Assembly (NCBI RefSeq): GCF_032062135.1 | Contig: NC_092860.1 | Coordinates: 124,339,437 to 124,403,436 of the forward strand | From: Pyxicephalus adspersus | Taxonomy: Eukaryota; Chordata; Amphibia; Anura; Pyxicephalidae | Length of the DNA: 64,000 nucleotides | Reading direction: 5' to 3' | Shown: piece by piece, positions 62,891 to 64,000 of the stretch | Numbering within the stretch: position 1 is the stretch's first letter | How the letters are laid out: each line of letters starts with the position of its first letter | Notes under the pieces: model-generated | The model's input: only the letters and a program-made list of their open reading frames with translations | What the model was told of the DNA's origin: nothing | Databases searched by the model: none | Made by a program: the position numbers and the translations under genes

Positions 62891-63390
62891 CAGGTAGTCC
62901 CCGAGTTAAGAACATCCAACATATGGACTATTCCTAGATACTAATGGGGCTCCCCTGCTCACTCGTGTGCAGGACAAAGGCTTGATGGGGGGAGGGCGGT
63001 GGTTTGCATGACATGCAGATGAAATCTTTTGCTAAACACAGGTGAGGTTCTGGGTGATCTTAGGGGGTGAGCTCTTTCTGCAGCCTCTTGTAACTCTTTA
63101 ATGACCAAGACAAACTCTGCAGTTGTTTCTTTTTTCATATCAAACAGAGCTTACTCCAGAAGGTAATGAATGTCTAGGCCCATAAAGTTTTTTTTTTGTG
63201 CTTTGTTTTCTTGAGCTCACAGTGAGGATATTATACAGTAACTGACACCATGCTGCCTAATAATATGTTAAGACAAACATCTGTCCTAATTGCATTTATT
63301 AAAATAACGTATCTGTTCCGATTAACATGCAAATTCAACTTAAGAACAAACCTACAGTCCCTATTTGGTATGTAACCAGGGGACTACCTG
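62891..63390. mobile_element. Mariner/Tc-type MITE flanked by TA
   Basis: Begins CAGGTAGTCCCCGAGTTAAG and ends with the reverse of CAGGTAGTCCCCTGGTTACA; TA precedes (62889-62890) and follows (63391-63392). About 500 bases, no transposase. Internal AACTTAAGAACAAACC near the right end mirrors GAGTTAAGAACATCC near the left. Confidence 0.82.
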
Positions 63391-63392
63391 TA

Positions 63393-64000
63393 TAGGCAAT
63401 ACATTTTAAGAAAGAAGCGGAGAGAGTGGATGACCGAGAAAGGTCAAACCATCATTTTTTTTATAACATCTCAACATGAGTAACCAAATACTGGTTATAG
63501 AGATATGTATATTTTACCCATGTGTTATATAAAGCCTTACAGACAACAAAAAACTGTTTGTATCAATCCCTAGCCCTGAAGGATGTTCCAGTCTAATATC
63601 CAACAACTGGGCAGAATTCAAACCAAAGCCAGTTAACTTTCCCCTAGTATGCTTTTGTTTTGTGACCAAAGGTGGAAAAGAAAAGATGTGGTTTGTGTTA
63701 TACACTTGTACTGCATTTGTATTTATTAATTGAATAAAAAAAAAATCAGCATATGTTCATTATTTACGTGATGTAGAAATATATTTCTACGTCTATCTTG
63801 AATTATGCACATGTTTTTTTCATCAGTCGGAAGTAGGAGGTCCAACTATTTGACTTTTACTTTTTTTTTTTTTTTTACTTTTTCCCTAATATTTAGTATG
63901 TTACGGTTACAGTGAATGAAAATGTAATTACCTCCTTCAGTACCAACACATTAAAATTCTTCCAGACCAGCTTTTACACTTCTGTGACAGGTACCTCATT
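63393..64000. other. Intergenic end of window, nothing recognised
   Basis: AT-rich with a T run near 63860-63877. No feature supported. Confidence 0.65.

Overview
The window is vertebrate genomic DNA, most likely from a frog (probably ranoid; inferred from the repeat families, not proven). It is AT-rich, has spliced genes with GT-AG introns, and is packed with amphibian-type SINEs, MITEs, a Tc1-like relic and an L1 tail. No operon, CRISPR array or rRNA gene was seen. The only tRNA-like sequences are the heads of SINEs.

Positions 1-37543 (+ strand) hold the 3' two thirds of one gene, NFXL1 (NF-X1-type zinc finger protein-like 1). I could place 18 coding exons in consistent reading frame. They encode about 653 C-terminal residues: a long run of Cys/His-rich NF-X1 zinc fingers, a charged coiled coil, a Lys/Arg-rich basic stretch and one hydrophobic segment just before the stop. 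The N-terminal part, with the RING-like domain, lies upstream of the window. A 3' UTR of about 2.6 kb probably runs to a poly(A) signal at 40096-40101 and contains a hAT-type MITE.

The introns carry most of the interesting material: two foldback elements (18.86-19.55 kb and 21.38-21.65 kb), several Harbinger-like MITEs, a hAT MITE with a perfect 8-bp target duplication (6.03-6.40 kb), three SINEs, a truncated Tc1-like transposase (26.97-27.73 kb), and a broken copy of an uncharacterised repeated protein-coding family (24.36-25.88 kb, minus strand).

From about 40.1 kb to the end I see no gene. This intergenic DNA holds more SINEs and MITEs, a piggyBac-like MITE with a CpG-rich core (42.88-43.47 kb), a GC-rich dispersed repeat (48.89-49.62 kb), a 5'-truncated L1 with 18-bp target duplications (54.86-55.52 kb) and a TA-flanked mariner-type MITE (62.89-63.39 kb). 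In mammals CORIN lies downstream of NFXL1 (from memory), but I found none of its exons here.

The best candidate for something poorly described is the decayed minus-strand family at 24.36-25.88 kb. The rest is ordinary, though rich, amphibian genome.
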